Assembly: GCF_002847505.1 (NCBI RefSeq)
Contig: NZ_MXAV01000013.1
Span: 62,001 to 126,000 of the forward strand
Origin: Acidithiobacillus marinus
Lineage (GTDB): Bacteria > Pseudomonadota > Gammaproteobacteria > Acidithiobacillales > Acidithiobacillaceae
Length of the DNA stretch: 64,000 nucleotides
Reading direction: 5' to 3'
Each line of letters opens with the position of its first letter. The first letter of the stretch is position 1. Positions 60,453-64,000 of this stretch are shown here, piece after piece. Under the pieces are notes generated by a model. The model was not told where the DNA came from. It worked only from the letters and a program-made list of their open reading frames with translations, and did not search any database. Both the position numbers and the translations under genes were made by a program.

Positions 60453-61430
60453 ATGTCCATTTGGGACAAAATCAAACACGGCATTGAAGAAGTCGCCCAG
60501 GACGCCCAGCGCGCGGCCGAAAATCTGGGACACAATGTGAGTCAGGGGGTTCGCTCGCAAACCCCCGAAGAAATGCAGCGCTATTCTGAGTGGGAACAGG
60601 CCTTGCAGCAGCATCGACTCCCCAATTTTGTGCAAAACCGCCTATTTCAGACCAGCCAGGGACATCTACCCTGGATCAGTACGGCCAACGCTGCCGAGTT
60701 GCTCTTGCAACGTAGTCATGGCGTTCAACCTATTGGCATGGTGACCGGTAATTGCTGGTACCACTTTGGTTATTCCTGGACCCAGGGGCACTACGATGGC
60801 TGGCATACAGCCGTTGAGCGCATGCGTCTGGAAGCTATTGCCCTCGGCGCCAATGCCATTGTCGATGTGCGCATGAAAGTGCGGCACGGCGAAGGGGATG
60901 ATATGGATTACGGGGTAACCGGCACGGCTATTCGTCTGGCAGGTATTCCTCCGGCGGCCGTGCCTGTGGTGGCTACCGTATCGGCTCTGGAATTTGTGCG
61001 CTTGCTGGAAGATGGCGTGGTTCCTGTGGGCATTGCCATTGGCGCCAATTTTGACTGGTATATGCCGTGGATGGGAACGGTGGTTGATCAGGCGGCGCAG
61101 CAGGCACCTTTTGCGGCGCGCTACTGGAACATGGAAATCACCGATCTTTCCACTTTTCAGGAAAATGTCCGGCGCCGGGCACTTTACGATCTGCGCGAGG
61201 ATGGCCGCAAGATGGCCGCCGGCGTTCTTGGCCACACCAGTTATACCCAGATGTTCAAGGTGCCCGCAGATCAGGATAACCCCGAACGCTTTCTCTGTCG
61301 CCACATCAGTATTGGCACCGCCATCAGCTATTTACCGAAAAACCCGCCGCAACATGAACTGCTGGCCATGGTGTCGCTGGCGGATCATCCCCTGACCCGT
61401 GCTGCTCACTTAAAAAAGGATTTGCTATGA
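60453..61430 (+). CDS. tandem YbjQ-like domain protein A
   Basis: A 325-residue protein. An amphipathic N-terminal region ([19 protein letters not shown]) leads to a clear YbjQ-like domain (about 85-170: [41 protein letters not shown]) and a second, more diverged copy (about 180-295, ending [10 protein letters not shown]). YbjQ/UPF0145 proteins form pentameric assemblies of unknown role. The family is sometimes labelled heavy-metal-binding, but I see no metal motif here. The stop overlaps the next gene by 4 bp. Confidence 0.72.
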   Translation: MSIWDKIKHGIEEVAQDAQRAAENLGHNVSQGVRSQTPEEMQRYSEWEQALQQHRLPNFVQNRLFQTSQGHLPWISTANAAELLLQRSHGVQPIGMVTGNCWYHFGYSWTQGHYDGWHTAVERMRLEAIALGANAIVDVRMKVRHGEGDDMDYGVTGTAIRLAGIPPAAVPVVATVSALEFVRLLEDGVVPVGIAIGANFDWYMPWMGTVVDQAAQQAPFAARYWNMEITDLSTFQENVRRRALYDLREDGRKMAAGVLGHTSYTQMFKVPADQDNPERFLCRHISIGTAISYLPKNPPQHELLAMVSLADHPLTRAAHLKKDLL

Positions 61431-62251
61431 CCGATAGTGCAGAACATCTTGCCCCCCATGCCGTGGAACGTCTCAAAGGGCTGCGTTCCCAGGGAAGTCA
61501 TGAGGGCATATTTACTTCAGATTTGTCCGTCAATGAATTTGTGATGGTGCGCAAGGCTAACTTTGAGCCCTTGGGATTGGTAGTCGGCTCCTGTATTTAT
61601 CACATGGGTATCCAGTATGGAAACTGGAATCAGAACATGGAAATGGATGTACTCTCCCAGGCCATGTACCAGGCCCGGGAACTGGCCATCAGCCGCATGG
61701 AACAGGAATCTATCTTGTTGCAAGCCGATGGGATCGTCGGGGTGCGTCTGGAAGTGAAGCGCATGGAATGGGATCAGGATATTCTTGAATTCATGGCCAT
61801 TGGTACGGCTATTGCCCATCGCAGTGGCGCATCGGGTTTCAAGGGAGTGGGTGGCAAGCCCTTTACCAGCGACCTGAGCGGCCAGGATTTCTGGATGCTC
61901 TTGCAGGCGGGGTATCGGCCCATGGAAATGGTCCTGGGGTCTTGCGTGTATCATGTGGCGCACCAGGGGCTGCTGAAATCCATGGGTAATATTGGCCGCA
62001 ATACAGAAATGGAGCAATTCACCCAGGCCATGTATGACGCTCGCGAACTGGCCATGGAGCGGATGCAGCATGAGGCCCAGGAAGCTCAGGCGGATGGGAT
62101 CACCGGCGTGCAACTACATGAAGGCAATCACAACTGGAAACCCCATATCATCGAATTTTTCGCCGTCGGTACGGCGGTGAAGGCCATGGAAAATGCCGAC
62201 GCACTGGTGGATGGTCTGAATCCACAATTGGTCATCCCGGTCAACGATTAA
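61427..62251 (+). CDS. tandem YbjQ-like domain protein B
   Basis: A 274-residue protein with two YbjQ-like domains: about 47-130 ([44 protein letters not shown]) and about 168-257 ([42 protein letters not shown]). The two copies are close to each other, so duplication looks fairly recent. Both contain a G-S-C-x-Y-H motif with a conserved Cys and His. It is translationally coupled to protein A and followed by pspA after 30 bp. Confidence 0.74.
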   Translation: MTDSAEHLAPHAVERLKGLRSQGSHEGIFTSDLSVNEFVMVRKANFEPLGLVVGSCIYHMGIQYGNWNQNMEMDVLSQAMYQARELAISRMEQESILLQADGIVGVRLEVKRMEWDQDILEFMAIGTAIAHRSGASGFKGVGGKPFTSDLSGQDFWMLLQAGYRPMEMVLGSCVYHVAHQGLLKSMGNIGRNTEMEQFTQAMYDARELAMERMQHEAQEAQADGITGVQLHEGNHNWKPHIIEFFAVGTAVKAMENADALVDGLNPQLVIPVND

Positions 62252-62281
62252 AGCGCGATCCAAATCGCAAGGAGTGTATTC

Positions 62282-63022
62282 ATGTCATTATTCAAACATG
62301 CTGCGGAAATACTGCAGGGCAAGGTCAATCATTTTCTCAATAATGCCGAAGATCCTGCGGAAACCCTGGATCTCTCCTATGAGAAAATGATCAGTAATCT
62401 GCAGGAAACCAAGCGCCATTTAGCCGATGTGGTCACCGAAAAGGTCTCTCTGGAAAGCCAGATGGCGCAGGCACAGAAAGCCGCAGACAAGGCCGATGCC
62501 GATGCCAAAACGGCGCTGGCGGCCAATCGCGAAGATCTGGCTCGGGCCGAACTGACCCAGAAGCAGTCGGAACTGCAGAAGCTCGCGAGCCTTAAAGAAG
62601 CCCACGATGCGATTTCGGCGCAGTCCCAAAAGCTCCAGGATTATGAACAAAAGCTGCAGGATCATATTGAACAGTTCCGCACCCAGAAAGAAGTCATGAA
62701 AAGCGAAATGACGGCAGCCTCTGCCGAAGTCAAGGCGGGCGAATCCCTGACCGGCATCGGCAAAGGCATGGATGACGCTGGCGAGGCCTTGCGCCGGGCC
62801 CAGGACCGTACTCAGCAGATGGAATCCAAGGCCACTGCCATGGATGGACTCATTGAATCGGGTGCTCTGAATGATCCCCTGGATCATCGCAGCCAAACGG
62901 ACAAGGAAATGGATCAGGTCCGGGCCAGCAGCGGGGTGGATGCGGATCTTGCCAGATTGAAAGCCGAAATGGCGACGGAAAAAGCTGGATCCAACACCCA
63001 CGGCGACTCTGGTAACGGCTAA
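62282..63022 (+). CDS. pspA: PspA/IM30 family membrane-stress protein
   Basis: A 246-residue coiled-coil protein. The amphipathic N-terminus LFKHAAEILQGKVNHFLN and the segment EDPAETLDLSYEKMI are the PspA/IM30/Vipp1 signatures. It forms ESCRT-III-like polymers that stabilise damaged membrane. The usual partners pspBC and the pspF activator are absent; instead it sits behind two tandem-YbjQ genes. No sigma-54-type -24/-12 promoter is visible upstream of the cassette. Confidence 0.9.
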   Translation: MSLFKHAAEILQGKVNHFLNNAEDPAETLDLSYEKMISNLQETKRHLADVVTEKVSLESQMAQAQKAADKADADAKTALAANREDLARAELTQKQSELQKLASLKEAHDAISAQSQKLQDYEQKLQDHIEQFRTQKEVMKSEMTAASAEVKAGESLTGIGKGMDDAGEALRRAQDRTQQMESKATAMDGLIESGALNDPLDHRSQTDKEMDQVRASSGVDADLARLKAEMATEKAGSNTHGDSGNG

Positions 63023-63044
63023 ACGGAATCAATGACCCATAGCG

Positions 63045-63073
63045 GGGGATGGAAGTTTTTTACTTCTATCCCC
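63045..63073. terminator. hairpin between convergent pspA and porin genes
   Basis: GGGGATGGAAGT and ACTTCTATCCCC form a 12-bp stem with one G-U pair and a T5 loop, in the 67-bp gap between convergent genes. It has no long U-tail on either strand but could serve both. Confidence 0.5.
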
Positions 63074-63089
63074 TGTGGCATTGGACTAT

Positions 63090-64000
63090 TTACAAGGCGC
63101 TAAAATAGAAGCCAACCGCGAGATTGAAGCGAGCGTGCCACTGATTATTGTCACTGCCAACGAAAGCCATTCCGGCGTTGCGGCCCAGAGCGTAGTCAGC
63201 CCAGATGTACAAGGGTTTGAGTATGAACTCTGTCCCGATCACGTTTAACTGAACATTGTTGTAACTATTCTCAGTGCTTTGGTTAACAATACTTTTCCCG
63301 ACGACATCCAGATAACCATAATCATCATACAGGTTTATTCCCTGGAGTGGACCGGCGTGAATGGGGATGTGCCGTTCGATGCTGGCGGAAAGCAGTAATC
63401 CGCGAGCCGGCATCTGGTAGGCAAAGCCATAGTTTTCTACGGTAATCAAATTTCTGGGAAGATATACACCATGTGCTTGCGCACGCGATGGAATATCAAA
63501 TGCATAATTAACGATCTGATCTTTGATATTCCAGTTGCCGAGTGAAACGTCGCTGGCTAATGTGGCGGCCCAACGGTTACCAGTGCGATTGCCGGCCAAT
63601 AGTTCTCCGCCTTTAATAGCGGCAGAAACATTCCCATGAATACCCAACGGTTTACCAAAGTGATACGCAAGCCTTAAATCTCCACCATTGATGCTTTGGA
63701 AATCTCCCGTAGGTACGCCTCCGGCATAAGTACTTGGTTGCCCCAGGTTATCATTTTTGAAAGCCGCTATAGCAAAGTGCCAAGGGCCGTGGTGGGTCTG
63801 GTATTCAAGTCCGGCTGCCTGATGGTCTGTGAAACCGGCATAGTATCCCAGACTACCCCAAAAGGAGTCATAACCGTAGGGCAGATTGCCGAAGGGTTCG
63901 TGGAAAAATCCAAAACGGATATGCTGTTGGGAATGGTGCCCAAAACTGTAGGCTATCCAGCCATAATGTAAGTAGGCATGATTGGCAATATTGCTCGTCG
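63090..64000 (-). CDS. outer-membrane beta-barrel protein, partial (N-terminus beyond window)
   Basis: The frame runs open on the minus strand from the right edge to 63090. Alternating hydrophobic/polar strands with many Tyr, Gly and His (HIRFGFFHEPFGNLPYG, GLEYQTHHGPWHFAIAAF, WHARFNLAVGFYFSAL) and an aromatic residue near the C-terminus mark a transmembrane beta barrel. A phosphate- or carbohydrate-porin-like role is possible but not assignable. The signal peptide and start lie outside the window. A TTG at 63647 is internal, not the start. Confidence 0.72.
   Translation of the reverse strand, partial: TSNIANHAYLHYGWIAYSFGHHSQQHIRFGFFHEPFGNLPYGYDSFWGSLGYYAGFTDHQAAGLEYQTHHGPWHFAIAAFKNDNLGQPSTYAGGVPTGDFQSINGGDLRLAYHFGKPLGIHGNVSAAIKGGELLAGNRTGNRWAATLASDVSLGNWNIKDQIVNYAFDIPSRAQAHGVYLPRNLITVENYGFAYQMPARGLLLSASIERHIPIHAGPLQGINLYDDYGYLDVVGKSIVNQSTENSYNNVQLNVIGTEFILKPLYIWADYALGRNAGMAFVGSDNNQWHARFNLAVGFYFSAL

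Noticed and set aside
63090-63647. TTG at 63647 as start of the barrel gene
   Set aside because: The same frame stays open to the right edge with continuing barrel-like strands.

Overview
The window looks like a chromosomal segment of a Gram-negative autotroph, most likely an Acidithiobacillus or close relative. The strongest hint is the ArsR at 21.4-21.7 kb. Its only cysteines are C95, C96 and C102, the unusual arsenite-site arrangement known from Acidithiobacillus ferrooxidans ArsR. Kdo synthesis (kdsA), a secretin-type pilus machine, an O-antigen-ligase-like protein and a C-terminal piece of an outer-membrane barrel all indicate a didermic cell. Genes are tightly packed, with many 4-bp ATGA overlaps and several convergent overlaps. 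I see no rRNA, CRISPR array, transposase, integrase or phage gene, and no gene-free stretch longer than 300 bases.

Layout. 0-5.5 kb: type IV pilus operon pilMNOPQ running into aroK (cut by the left edge), minus strand. 5.7-8.7 kb: tadA, yjbQ, an unknown gene and a MutS2-like ATPase that lacks the Smr nuclease domain. 8.8-14.9 kb: ilvB-ilvH-ilvC closed by a long hairpin terminator, then psd-pssA and an O-antigen-ligase-like membrane protein. 14.8-18 kb: a Tat-exported propeller-like protein, a DUF488 protein and a uracil-DNA-glycosylase-like protein. 18.2-24.9 kb: tRNA-Arg, uvrB, a divergent arsenic cluster (arsR-arsC-VOC against arsB), then a tandem-cupin/alcohol-dehydrogenase operon. 25.1-29 kb: pyrG-kdsA-eno-ftsB, in which eno carries an internal deletion with frameshift. 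29-32.7 kb: efp, a DUF971 gene, uvrC, pgsA, tRNA-Gly and tRNA-Cys. 33-39 kb: accessory membrane genes (APC permease, duplicated DUF202 protein, b561-like cytochrome), an AhpD-like protein, and a remnant-ArsR-MFS operon. 39-42.8 kb: an apparent nitric-oxide/redox stress cluster with a Crp/Fnr regulator, a lipoyl carrier, hemerythrin, a small thioredoxin, a [2Fe-2S]/flavin reductase and a single-domain globin. 42.8-48 kb: an EmrAB-TolC-type efflux operon with a divergent LysR gene. 48-54.4 kb: dusA, an ArsR gene, zwf-gnd, purT and an aminotransferase. 54.5-59.9 kb: copA, a hexose-6-phosphate mutarotase and an MsbA-type ABC exporter. 60-63 kb: an unknown small protein, two proteins each with two YbjQ-like domains, and PspA. 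The right edge cuts an outer-membrane barrel gene.

Most interesting points. (1) eno has lost about 95-100 central codons, including the catalytic core, and is out of frame. (2) Two promoters 13 kb apart, for the cupin-ADH operon and the AhpD-like gene, share an 18-bp near-palindrome (17/18 identical), suggesting a small unlinked repressor regulon. (3) The globin and its probable reductase look like a split flavohemoglobin, with an Fnr/Dnr-type box upstream of the globin and an intrinsic terminator between the two genes. (4) The YbjQ x4 plus PspA cassette may be an undescribed envelope-stress module.
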